58,376 nt of DNA from Streptomyces toxytricini (GTDB taxonomy: Bacteria; Actinomycetota; Actinomycetes; Streptomycetales; Streptomycetaceae). Each line of letters starts with the position of its first letter. Position 1 is the stretch's first letter. A program made the translations under genes and the position numbers. Under the pieces are notes generated by a model. It ran no database searches, was not told the DNA's origin, and worked only from the letters and a program-made list of their open reading frames with translations. The stretch covers positions 52,150 through 110,525 of the forward strand of contig NZ_BMTY01000025.1 in the NCBI RefSeq assembly GCF_014649915.1, written 5' to 3'. This document shows positions 1 through 7,954 of the stretch, piece after piece.

Positions 1-1240
1 CCACCACTCCCGGTGTCGGGTAGTTCCACAGCAGCAGCGCGAGCGCGCCGCCGGCGATGACCAGGCCGGTCGTCCAGGCCCGGTGCTCCTGCAGCCAGTG
101 GCCCGTGGAGCCGGTGCGCATGCCCAGGCGTTCGAGGGCCCGGCCGGCCGCGCCCGTGGACCGGACCCCGGCCCGGCGGACGAGCCGGGCGCCGCGCCCG
201 GGCCCGTACAGGTAGGCGGCCAGCGCGGTCACCACGGACAGGACGAGGAGCGTGCGCGTGCTCAGCCGCAGGAAGCGTACGAACGTGTCGTACACGGCGG
301 CCGCGGCGTCCGGCGGGAGGGTCGCCGGGGGGACCGAGTCGAGGTAGATCCGCCGGGCCACGGCCAGGCCGACGAGCAGCAGGAGCATCATCACGAACAG
401 CCCGATGGCCGTCGCCATCAGCCACACCCGGTGCGCGGGAGCGGCCCACACGCCCAAGGCTGCCAGCACGAGCACGGCGATGGGCAGCCACACGCCGACG
501 GTGTTCAGCAGCCGCATCGCGTCCTGGGCCTGGTTGAGCTTGTCGACCTGGAGCAGCGGCACCTGCTTGTTCACCTCGGGGATGGCGGAGGCCTTCTCGA
601 AGCCGGACTCGACGAGGCGCTGCTTGAGCTCGTCGGTCAGCGTGCCGATGTCCAGCACGATGGTGTCCCCGCTGGCCTGGACGGCGCTCGACCCCTCACC
701 GGTCAGCACCTTCTCCACCGCGGCCTGCGCCCGCCGGTTGGCCTCGGTCCACACCGTCTCGAACTGGTCGCTGGTCACGACCTTGGACACCACGGCGCGG
801 ACCGCGGAGGTCAGGGCGCTCCTCAGCGGGCCTTCCAGCGCTTCGGACCTCTCCACCACCACCGGCGGGGCGTCCGCCTGCTGCAAAGCACGCTGGAGGG
901 CGTCGGTGACGGCCTTGACGTCGACGTTCGCGACGACCGCGTTCGTCAGCTTGTCGGTGACCGCGTTCTGCACGGCCGGCTCCTGCGCGAGCGGGGCGAC
1001 CGTCTGCACGTACCGGTCCTGATCGGAGACCGTGTTGTGCAGCCACGCCGCGATGACGCCGACCGGCGACAGCAGCAGCGCCAGCAGGAGCAGGACCGTC
1101 GCGCCGGTGTAGCGCAGCCGCCGGTGGCGCACCGAGGCCGACTTGCGCAGCCGTTCGTACTCCGCGCGCTCCTGCGGGGTCAGCGGGCGTTCCGCGGCGG
1201 GGGTCCCGCGCTCGTCGGGGCCCGGTGCGGTGGGGTCCAT
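1..1240 (-). CDS. Integral membrane protein, C-terminal end cut by the window
   Basis: The visible 413 residues begin at an ATG preceded by AGGAGGAAGC, a strong ribosome site, and read open to base 1. The N-terminus is charged and cytosolic-looking. A hydrophobic helix follows at about residues 43-65, then a soluble stretch of about 180 residues rich in Val, Asp and Gln, then four more hydrophobic segments. This layout suggests an extracytoplasmic domain held between the first helix and a C-terminal membrane bundle. I recognise no catalytic motif; it resembles conserved actinobacterial membrane proteins of unknown function. The terminator at 1335-1371 separates it from the exporter gene upstream on the same strand, so it is probably transcribed on its own. 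Confidence 0.85.
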   Translation of the reverse strand, partial: MDPTAPGPDERGTPAAERPLTPQERAEYERLRKSASVRHRRLRYTGATVLLLLALLLSPVGVIAAWLHNTVSDQDRYVQTVAPLAQEPAVQNAVTDKLTNAVVANVDVKAVTDALQRALQQADAPPVVVERSEALEGPLRSALTSAVRAVVSKVVTSDQFETVWTEANRRAQAAVEKVLTGEGSSAVQASGDTIVLDIGTLTDELKQRLVESGFEKASAIPEVNKQVPLLQVDKLNQAQDAMRLLNTVGVWLPIAVLVLAALGVWAAPAHRVWLMATAIGLFVMMLLLLVGLAVARRIYLDSVPPATLPPDAAAAVYDTFVRFLRLSTRTLLVLSVVTALAAYLYGPGRGARLVRRAGVRSTGAAGRALERLGMRTGSTGHWLQEHRAWTTGLVIAGGALALLLWNYPTPGVV

Positions 1241-1334
1241 GCTTCCTCCTCACTGCCGCCCGGCGCGCCGGTGATCGCAGGCGGGGAGCCCCGACCCCGG
1301 CCCGGTCGGACCTCCACCGTGCCCGCCGCGCACG

Positions 1335-1371
1335 GCCGCCTGCCTCACCCGTCCCAGGTGAGGCAGGCGGC
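1335..1371 (-). terminator. Strong hairpin downstream of the MFS gene
   Basis: A perfect 15-bp stem (1335-1349 with 1357-1371) closes a 7-base loop. It starts 31 bases past the MFS stop codon and lies before the next minus-strand gene. There is no clear T-run, as is common for actinobacterial terminators. Confidence 0.75.
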
Positions 1372-1402
1372 GGGTGCGGCGCGGCGGGGTGCGGGGGCCC
1401 GG

Positions 1403-3004
1403 TCAGGGCGCGGCAGGCGCCTTTGCCGGCCTGCCGGGCCGCTCGGCGGGCAGCCGGCGGCTGAAGGGCAGGCAGACCAGGGTGATGCCGCCGACGGCGA
1501 GGATCGCCGTCTTCAGTCCGCGCAGCTGCGCCTGCGCGTACGCGTCCACGTACGCGTCGGCCTCCGCGGCGGGCACCCCGGAGTCCTCGACCGCCGTACG
1601 CACCTGGTCGGTGGACAGGAAGCCGACCCCGCGGTCGATCGCGATGCCCGTCTGCTCGCGCACCGCGTCGGAGATGGCCGGATCGTCCGCGATCTGCCGG
1701 ACGAAGACGGTGGAGAGGGCGACGACGAGCACCGAGCCGATCAGGGCGGTGCCGAGCGAGGAGCCCAGGTTCTGCGCGGTGTACTGCAGGCCGCCGGCCT
1801 CGCTGCGGCGGCTCTCCGCGACGCTCGACTGCACGACGTTGCCCAACTGCGACGCCAGCAGGCCCATGCCGACGCCGAGCAGGGCCATCGCGCCGGCGAA
1901 GGACGCGTCGTCGAGCTCCGGCCGGATCGCCGCGAGCAGCCACACCACGGCGGCGAGCAGGACGGCGAGGGCGGCCCTCACCACGGTGCGCGGGGAGGCC
2001 ACCCGGCCCAGCAGCGGGCCGCTCATCGCGGAAAGGAACATCATGACGGACACCGGCAGCAGCCGCAGGCCCGTCTCGAAGGCGTTGAGCCCCTGCACGA
2101 TCTGCAGGTACAGCGGAATGACGAAGAACAGGCCGAGCAGGACGAGGTTCTGACCCAGCAGCATCGCGAGCCCCGCCCGCAGCGGCGCCACGCCGAACAG
2201 GGAGAAGTCGACGAGCGCGTCCCGGCCGCGGGCCTCGCGCCGCCGCTCCCACACCCGGAACAGCCACAGCAGGACGCCGCCGGCGGCGACGACGAAGAGC
2301 GTGGGGGAGAAGCCGAGGACGGTGAACGGCGCGTCGCGCGGCTCCACCCACCCCCACGTCCCGCTCTGCAGGATGCCCAGCACCACCCCGCCCAGCCCGA
2401 GCGCCGACAGGACCGCGCCCACCCCGTCCAGGCGGGGCGGCCGGGCGGGCCGCGGCGGCTCCTCCACCCACCGCACCACGCACAGCATCGCGACGACGAT
2501 CACCACCTCGCCCGCGAAGACGACGCGCCACGTCAGGTACGTCGTCACCCATCCGCCCAGCAGCGGGCCGATCGCGATGCCCGCCCCGGCCAGCCCGCCG
2601 ATCACCCCGTACGCCACGGCCCGGTCGCGGCCCTGGTAGGCGCCCGCCACGAGGGCCGCCAGGGCGGGGAGGACCAGGGCGGCGCCCAAGCCCTCGACCA
2701 CCGACCAGCCGATCGTCAGGACCCACAGCTCGGGCGAGACCGCCGTGAGGGCCGAGCCCACCGCGTACACGCACAGCCCCACCGTGAAGGCCCGGCGGCG
2801 GCCGATCATGTCGCCGACCTTCCCGCCCGTGATCATCCACGCCGCCATCACCAGCGTGTACAGGGTGATCACGGCCTGGATGGCGGTGACGTCGGTGTCG
2901 AAGTCCTCCACGAGCGCGCTGATGGAGACGTTCATGACCGAGGTGTCCAGCACCATCAGGAACTGCGCGGTTCCCAGCACCAGCAGAGCCCGCCATCGCC
3001 GCAC
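1403..3004 (-). CDS. MFS drug-resistance exporter, DHA2 (EmrB/QacA-like)
   Basis: A 533-residue multi-spanning protein that probably exports small toxic molecules using the proton gradient. The first helix carries LDTSVMNVSISAL, the DHA2 signature, followed by a GRRRAF loop typical of MFS motif A. The length and about 14 hydrophobic segments fit the DHA2 family. The start is taken as a GTG at 3004 because AGGAGG lies 6-7 bases before it; longer upstream reading is out-of-family sequence. It has its own terminator (1335-1371). No adjacent TetR/MarR repressor was found, so its regulator and substrate are unknown. Confidence 0.92.
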   Translation of the reverse strand: MRRWRALLVLGTAQFLMVLDTSVMNVSISALVEDFDTDVTAIQAVITLYTLVMAAWMITGGKVGDMIGRRRAFTVGLCVYAVGSALTAVSPELWVLTIGWSVVEGLGAALVLPALAALVAGAYQGRDRAVAYGVIGGLAGAGIAIGPLLGGWVTTYLTWRVVFAGEVVIVVAMLCVVRWVEEPPRPARPPRLDGVGAVLSALGLGGVVLGILQSGTWGWVEPRDAPFTVLGFSPTLFVVAAGGVLLWLFRVWERRREARGRDALVDFSLFGVAPLRAGLAMLLGQNLVLLGLFFVIPLYLQIVQGLNAFETGLRLLPVSVMMFLSAMSGPLLGRVASPRTVVRAALAVLLAAVVWLLAAIRPELDDASFAGAMALLGVGMGLLASQLGNVVQSSVAESRRSEAGGLQYTAQNLGSSLGTALIGSVLVVALSTVFVRQIADDPAISDAVREQTGIAIDRGVGFLSTDQVRTAVEDSGVPAAEADAYVDAYAQAQLRGLKTAILAVGGITLVCLPFSRRLPAERPGRPAKAPAAP

Positions 3005-3249
3005 TGCGCACCTCCTGGCCCGGGGCCACCCCCGGGAGCATGACGGCCACCCTGCCCACACGGTACGGACCCCCCGGGCGCGGGCTGCGCATTTGCCGGC
3101 GCATGTCGCCCGGCGGGCTCCGCCGGCGCCGGACGGCATCACGCGGGCGACGGGTCCCCCGGGGGGCGGGATCCCGCGTACGGGCCGCCGCGGGCCGGGC
3201 CGGGCGATACCGTAAGGGGGCCAGCCAGTTGAACTCCCAGGAGCTCCCG

Positions 3250-3477
3250 ATGAGCGAACAGCCGGCCCCCGCCGCCCGGCAGCAGCTGGATCCCGCGGCC
3301 GCCGACGCGGTGCGCGCGTACGCCGCCCGCACCCGGGCCGGCGCCGACCGGTTCGCCGCCGCCCTGGAGGACATCGCCGCCAACGGGCTCCCCGCGCCGG
3401 AGGACTGCACGCCCTGGGAGGACCTCCGCGAGGCCCACCTGGCCCGCCTCGCCGCCCAGCGGCCGGCGGTCGCCTGA
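3250..3477 (+). CDS. Small hypothetical protein, 75 residues
   Basis: A short Ala- and Arg-rich, probably all-helical soluble protein. It starts at an ATG with GGAG about 7 bases upstream. Acidic and basic residues alternate along the predicted helices and there are no cysteines apart from one. I recognise no family. It lies divergent from the MFS exporter, with a 245-base gap that presumably holds both promoters, and it ends 15 bases from the convergent LuxR-type gene. It is supported mainly by its start signal and codon pattern. Confidence 0.55.
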   Translation: MSEQPAPAARQQLDPAAADAVRAYAARTRAGADRFAAALEDIAANGLPAPEDCTPWEDLREAHLARLAAQRPAVA

Positions 3478-3492
3478 CCCGGCGGCCCGGGG

Positions 3493-3858
3493 TCACCGCT
3501 TCAGGTAGGCGAGCACCGCCAGCACCCTGCGGTTGTCGTCCGCCGACGGCCCGATGCCCAGCTTCGCGAAGATGCCCGCGGTGTGCTTGGCGACCGCGCT
3601 CTCGCTGATGTGCAGGGCGCTCGCTATCGCCGCGTTCGACCTGCCCGCCGCCATCAGCTCCAGGACGTCCCGCTCCCGCCCCGTCAGACTGTCGGTCGTC
3701 CCCCGGGCCTCGCCGCGCGACAGCAGCCGCGAGATCACCTGCGGGTCCATCACCGTGCCGCCCGCGGCGACGCGGCGCACCGCGTCGACGAACTGCGCGG
3801 TGTCGGTGACCCGGTCCTTCAGCAGGTACCCGACGATGTCCACACGTGTTCTTCGCAT
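3493..3858 (-). CDS. NarL/LuxR-type response regulator lacking most of its receiver
   Basis: The product contains the last part of a receiver domain (VGYLLKDRV, then the FVDAVRRVAAGG linker helix) and a complete LuxR helix-turn-helix (LTGRERDVLELMAAGRSNAAIA to AKHTAGIFAKLG). The phosphorylatable aspartate and the first four strands of the receiver are missing; sequence upstream of residue 8 is unrelated. I infer a 5'-truncated copy of a two-component regulator, either decayed or working as an unphosphorylatable DNA-binding protein. No sensor kinase is adjacent. The chosen ATG (3858) has a poor ribosome site; a GTG at 3894 in the same frame is the alternative. Confidence 0.6.
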   Translation of the reverse strand: MRRTRVDIVGYLLKDRVTDTAQFVDAVRRVAAGGTVMDPQVISRLLSRGEARGTTDSLTGRERDVLELMAAGRSNAAIASALHISESAVAKHTAGIFAKLGIGPSADDNRRVLAVLAYLKR

Positions 3859-3895
3859 GCCCCCGACGATCCCGCCCGGCGGGCGCGGGGGCACT

Positions 3896-3932
3896 GGTCC
3901 GGGATACCGGACCGGGGTGTACCCGGATACAC
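3896..3932. promoter_or_regulatory. Two adjacent palindromes upstream of the truncated regulator
   Basis: GGTCCGG-gata-CCGGACC occupies 3896-3913, and GTGTA-N6-TACAC occupies 3917-3932. They sit just upstream of the LuxR-type fragment and could be a regulator operator left from an intact locus. Function is inferred only from symmetry. Confidence 0.35.
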
Positions 3933-3955
3933 GACGGCCGGCCGGCGGGCGGGTG

Positions 3956-4717
3956 TCACGGGTTGCGGCCGCGTCCGTCCCGTGGGGCGAAGACCGCGAG
4001 GGCGTCGGCGTCGGTCGCGCGGGCGTTCAGGAAGTAGTCGGCCCACTCGGCGATGTCGGGGTAGGACGATTCCCGGCCGAGCCGGGCGGCTGCCGCCCCG
4101 AGGTCGAAGTGCGTGGTGCGGAGTGCGACCCCCGGGCCGAGGAGGGCCCAGTGCGCGCCGCTTCGCCCGTAGGGCATGCCGACGCTGCCGGGGTTGACGA
4201 CGAGTCGGCCGTGGGCGAGGCGGACGAACGGCATGTGGGTGTGGCCGCAGACCACGGTCCCGATGCCGGTGTCCAGCCCGTCGAAGACCTCCTTCCAGCG
4301 GTCGAGGCGGGAGTCGACCAGGACGACCTCCTCGTCGTCGCGGGGAGTGGCATGGCAGAACAGCACCTCTCCCAGGCCGTTGACGGACAGGGAGAGCGAG
4401 CGCGGGAGCGAGGCGAGGCGGTCGAGATGGTCCTCGCGGAGTTGTTCGGCTGCCCAGGGGGCGATCGGATCGGGGATCGTGTCGCGCCGTCCCCGGCGGT
4501 ACTCGACGAGTTCCCGGTCGGCGTTGCCGCTGACCCAGGCCACGCGGTCGCCGAGGCCGGCCAGCAGGTCGAGGACCGGGGCCGGTTGCGGGCCGGCGGC
4601 GATGTCGCCGGTGAGCACGATGCGGTCGGCGGTGGCGACGTCCGGTTCGGCGAGCACCGCCTCCAGGGCGGGCAGGACGCCGTGGATGTCGGACAGGACG
4701 GCCACTCGGTTCGGCAT
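3956..4717 (-). CDS. Metallophosphoesterase, YfcE/MJ0936-like
   Basis: About 253 residues with the calcineurin-like metal-binding motifs in order: LSDIHG near the N-terminus, then TGDIAAG, VSGNAD (GNxD/H type), FCHATP, and CGHTHMPF near residue 165. These supply the Asp, His and Asn ligands of a dinuclear metal site. Such enzymes are cytosolic phosphodiesterases or phosphatases of unknown natural substrate. ATG 4717 is chosen; a GTG at 4726 is equally open in frame. It is transcribed away from the carotenoid oxygenase gene's 3' end, with 126 bases between them. Confidence 0.88.
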   Translation of the reverse strand: MPNRVAVLSDIHGVLPALEAVLAEPDVATADRIVLTGDIAAGPQPAPVLDLLAGLGDRVAWVSGNADRELVEYRRGRRDTIPDPIAPWAAEQLREDHLDRLASLPRSLSLSVNGLGEVLFCHATPRDDEEVVLVDSRLDRWKEVFDGLDTGIGTVVCGHTHMPFVRLAHGRLVVNPGSVGMPYGRSGAHWALLGPGVALRTTHFDLGAAAARLGRESSYPDIAEWADYFLNARATDADALAVFAPRDGRGRNP

Positions 4718-4843
4718 GGTCACCACCGTGGGGCCACCACGGCCGATCGGCGCGGCCTTTCGCCCGGAGCGTACTCCGGGGCTGCCCTCCGGGAGACGGC
4801 GTGTGTGGCCAGCGGGCTCCGCGGATGGCCGGGGGCCCGCCGT

Positions 4844-6283
4844 TCAGCCCCCGTCCGAGGGCAGCCAGCAGCCGTGCAGGCCCAGCGGGACCCGTACGGG
4901 GACCCGGGCCCGGGCCACCGGCCCCGACTCCGGGTCCTCGGCCGCGAAGACGAGGAACCAGCTCGTGCCTTCGGTGCGGTCGGTGGCGAAGGTCAGCCAG
5001 TACCCGTGCTCCTCGGACCCGCTGCCCGGCTCGGGCGCGAAGACGGGCTCGCCGACCGCGAGGTCGCCCGCCGGCCACACCCGCGAGGCGCCGGTGGCGG
5101 TGTCGTACCAGCGCACCGCGTCGTACTCGCCGGGCAGCAGGTCCGCCCGGCCCGTCCCGGTGGCGAACGGGGCGCGGCGGTGGGGCCGGCCGAGGAGCCG
5201 GTCGTCGATGCGCGGGAACTCCACCCGGCAGTCGTCCAGCAGCGTGCGGGACATGGTGCCGGAGGCCGGGTCGATGCGGGCGCGGGCCGGCCCGCCGGTC
5301 ACCTCCCCCGCGCCGTCCCCGCTCCCTCCGCTGCCCAGCGTCAGGCGGCTCCACTCCACGTAGTCCAGGACGACCGCGGCGTCCGCCCCGCCCCCGTCGT
5401 CGTACGCGTTGACGGTGTGCCACAGCCAGAAGGCCTCGCCCTCCGCCCACCGCACCGGCCCGCCGTCCCGCGGCACCAGCGCCACGCGCGTGCCGCGCTC
5501 GGGCCGCCAGGCGAGGAAGGATCCCCCGGCCGCGGCCGCCCGCAGGTCGAAGAAGGCGGGGGCGAGGACCAGCACCACGTACCGGCCTGTCAGCGCCATG
5601 TCGTGGATCATCACCGGCTCGTCCGCGCCGTCGACGGGCGTCGGCCCGCGGGTGACGGCGCCGTCGCGGCCGATGACCGACCAGGTCAGGTACGGGGGCT
5701 CCAGGGCGTAGCAGAACACCACCATCTCGCCGGTCACGGGATCGATCTTGGGGTGGGCGGTGATCCCCGCGGGCAGGGCGCCGTCGAAGTCCTCGCGGCC
5801 GAGGGTCGCCAGCTCGGCGTCGATCCGGTACGGGCACGCCGACTCGGCGAGGGCCAGCATCCGCCCCGCGTGCCGGACGACATTGATGTCAGGCAGGTCC
5901 TTGAAGGTGCCGGCGAGCAGCGGACCGACTTGGTCCGCGTCCGGCGTGACCATTGATTCGAGCCCGCCCCACAGGGCCCGCCCGGCCTTCTCCTCGGCCG
6001 CCATCGCCGGGGTGTGGACGAAGCGGTTGCGGTAGCGGGCGCGGCCGCCGGTGAGCCGGACGCCGTGCACCATGCCGTCGCCGTCGACCGGGTACAGGTA
6101 CGAGCCGATCGGTGTGAAGCGCGGATTGGGCCCGTTGCGCAGGTACATGCCGTCGAGGCCGTCCGGGATCCGGCCGATCACCTCCAGCTCCTCGACGTCG
6201 ACCTCCTCGCTGACGGGGGCGAAAGGGCCCAGCAGGTGGGGGACGCGGGTGGGGTCGAAGCGGGGCGGCGACTGCGTGTTCAC
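4844..6283 (-). CDS. Carotenoid cleavage dioxygenase family protein
   Basis: 479 residues, the normal size for the CCD/RPE65 family of non-haem iron oxygenases that split polyene double bonds. The four iron-ligand histidines are visible at about H177 (AHPKIDP), H227 (MIHDMA), H289 (LWHTVN) and H470 (LHGCWL). The N-terminal RNGPNP segment is a family hallmark. The GTG start at 6283 is supported by GGAGG five bases upstream. No carotenoid biosynthesis genes lie nearby, so the substrate could be an apocarotenoid or a phenylpropanoid-type compound such as lignostilbene; the sequence does not decide. It shares a 272-base divergent control region with the GNAT gene. Confidence 0.92.
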   Translation of the reverse strand: MNTQSPPRFDPTRVPHLLGPFAPVSEEVDVEELEVIGRIPDGLDGMYLRNGPNPRFTPIGSYLYPVDGDGMVHGVRLTGGRARYRNRFVHTPAMAAEEKAGRALWGGLESMVTPDADQVGPLLAGTFKDLPDINVVRHAGRMLALAESACPYRIDAELATLGREDFDGALPAGITAHPKIDPVTGEMVVFCYALEPPYLTWSVIGRDGAVTRGPTPVDGADEPVMIHDMALTGRYVVLVLAPAFFDLRAAAAGGSFLAWRPERGTRVALVPRDGGPVRWAEGEAFWLWHTVNAYDDGGGADAAVVLDYVEWSRLTLGSGGSGDGAGEVTGGPARARIDPASGTMSRTLLDDCRVEFPRIDDRLLGRPHRRAPFATGTGRADLLPGEYDAVRWYDTATGASRVWPAGDLAVGEPVFAPEPGSGSEEHGYWLTFATDRTEGTSWFLVFAAEDPESGPVARARVPVRVPLGLHGCWLPSDGG

Positions 6284-6555
6284 GGGTACCTCCGGCCTCG
6301 CCCGCGGCGCCGGCGCGGTCGGGGGGCAAGGCATCCCGCCGGTCCGCGGACGCGTGTGTCGCCTTCCAGTCAAACGCGGACCGCCCGGGCGTGCCAGGCG
6401 CACGAGGCCGCAGCCGCGCGGACGCCGGCGCCGTGCCCGATATGGAAGTGCGGGCTCGCCGCCCCGTCTGTGATCATCGAGTCCGCGCGGCCGCGAACCG
6501 GCCGCGGCACGATTCGTCCGCACACCGCGCCGACGGGCGCACCCCGGGAGACCGC

Positions 6556-7497
6556 ATGCCGTTCCGCTGCGCCACCGAATCCGACCTCGACCGCGTCGCC
6601 GCGGTGACCGTCGGGGACCCCGTCGGCTCGGTGGCCGCCGACCGCTACCGCGCCGAGCTCGCGCAGCGCATGTACCGGCCCGAATGGTCCTGGATCGCCG
6701 AGGACGGCGACCGCATCGTCGGTCGGGCCCTGTGGTGGGGGCGGCCCGACAGCGAACATCCCATAGCCCTGGACTGCCTGCACGTGGACGACGCCGTACC
6801 GGACCGGGCGGCCCTCGCGGCCGGCCTGCTCGCGGCGGCCCTGGACGCGTTCGCGGCCCAGGGCGCACGAAAGCCCCCGCTCTACAACCTGACGCTGCCC
6901 GCCGACTGGCGCGACCGGCCGGACGTCACCGCCGCCGTGTCCTGGCGGAGGGCCGCCGCGCTCGCCGCAGGCCTGACCGACGAGGTGGAGCGGCTGCGCC
7001 TCGAATGGACTCCGCAGAGCGGGCTGCCGGCGCCCGCCGGGCGGCTGGTCTTCCACGAGGGGTCCGACGAGGAGTTCCTGGACGCCTTCCGGCGCGTCGC
7101 CGAGGGCAGCCTGGACGAGGAGACCCGCCGCGGCCTCGCGCGCGACGGGGCCGAGGCGACCGCGCGCGGCGACATGGAGTTCTACCTGTCCTGCCCCGGG
7201 GAGCGCTCGTGGTGGCGCCTGGCCCGGACCCCCGGCGGCGAGCTCGTCGGGCTCGCCCTGCCGTCCGCGACCCCGTACCACCGCAACGTCGGCTACCTCG
7301 GCGTCGTGCCGGAGATGCGCGGCCGGGGCCACGTGGACGAGATCCTCGCCTGGATCACCCTGTTCCAGGCCGAGGCCGGAGCGGAGCGCATCACGGCCAC
7401 CACGGACACCGGGAACACGCCCATGGCGGCCGCCTTCGCCCGCGCCGGATACCGCACGGCGGAGATCCGCCTGGTCCACTCGGCGCCGGCCGGCTGA
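6556..7497 (+). CDS. GNAT-family N-acetyltransferase, two-domain
   Basis: 313 residues, about twice a single GNAT domain. The C-terminal half shows the acetyl-CoA site pattern (LGVVPEMRGRGHVDEIL, a V-x-x-x-x-R-G-x-G-type loop) followed by TDTGNTPMAAAFARAGYR. The N-terminal half resembles a degenerate second GNAT fold, as in mycothiol-synthase-like proteins. It probably acetylates a small amine; the acceptor is unknown. The ATG at 6556 has GGGAG five bases before it. It is divergent from the carotenoid oxygenase and convergent with the small gene at 7591. Confidence 0.85.
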   Translation: MPFRCATESDLDRVAAVTVGDPVGSVAADRYRAELAQRMYRPEWSWIAEDGDRIVGRALWWGRPDSEHPIALDCLHVDDAVPDRAALAAGLLAAALDAFAAQGARKPPLYNLTLPADWRDRPDVTAAVSWRRAAALAAGLTDEVERLRLEWTPQSGLPAPAGRLVFHEGSDEEFLDAFRRVAEGSLDEETRRGLARDGAEATARGDMEFYLSCPGERSWWRLARTPGGELVGLALPSATPYHRNVGYLGVVPEMRGRGHVDEILAWITLFQAEAGAERITATTDTGNTPMAAAFARAGYRTAEIRLVHSAPAG

Positions 7498-7590
7498 CCC
7501 GCGCCGCACGCGCGCCCGCCGACCGCCGTCACAGCCGCCGTCACGGCCCGGTCAGGAGCTGCGGCGACAAGTCCTCGGGGCTCGCCGGCC

Positions 7591-7770
7591 TCAGCCGGCC
7601 CCGCCGCCGGCGATCTGCTCCTGGGTGATCACCTGGATCTCTCCGGTCGCGTCGTTCCGGATCCGGTACACCGCGTGCGGGCCCTCGTCCCGCACCTCCT
7701 GGATCCGCCCCCGCTGCGGCTCCTCGCGGCCGTCGCGGTAGACGACGCGGTCGTTCGCGGTGTACGGCAT
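7591..7770 (-). CDS. Small conserved protein, 59 residues, SH3-barrel-like pattern
   Basis: A short, strand-rich protein (DRVVYRDGREEPQRGRIQEV, then HAVYRIRNDATGEIQVI) whose pattern resembles small SH3/Tudor-like barrels such as the DUF2945 protein at 25299. The ATG has GGAGGAAGCC directly upstream, a convincing initiation site. It is divergent from the decarboxylase gene (185 bases between starts) and converges on the GNAT gene. No specific function can be assigned. Confidence 0.65.
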   Translation of the reverse strand: MPYTANDRVVYRDGREEPQRGRIQEVRDEGPHAVYRIRNDATGEIQVITQEQIAGGGAG

Positions 7771-7954
7771 GGCTTCCTCCGGCAGTACGGGAGACATCGG
7801 GCCGCTGCAGGCGCGCCTACCCGCCCGGCCCCGGAGCACGCGCCGCCCGGGCCGCCCCGTTTCGCCCGGAAGGACCGGGCAAGACGCGAGAGGAGCCCAC
7901 CCGGCCGCACCGCCGCGGAGAAGGGCCCCCGCGTCCACGACCACGGGAGGAACC

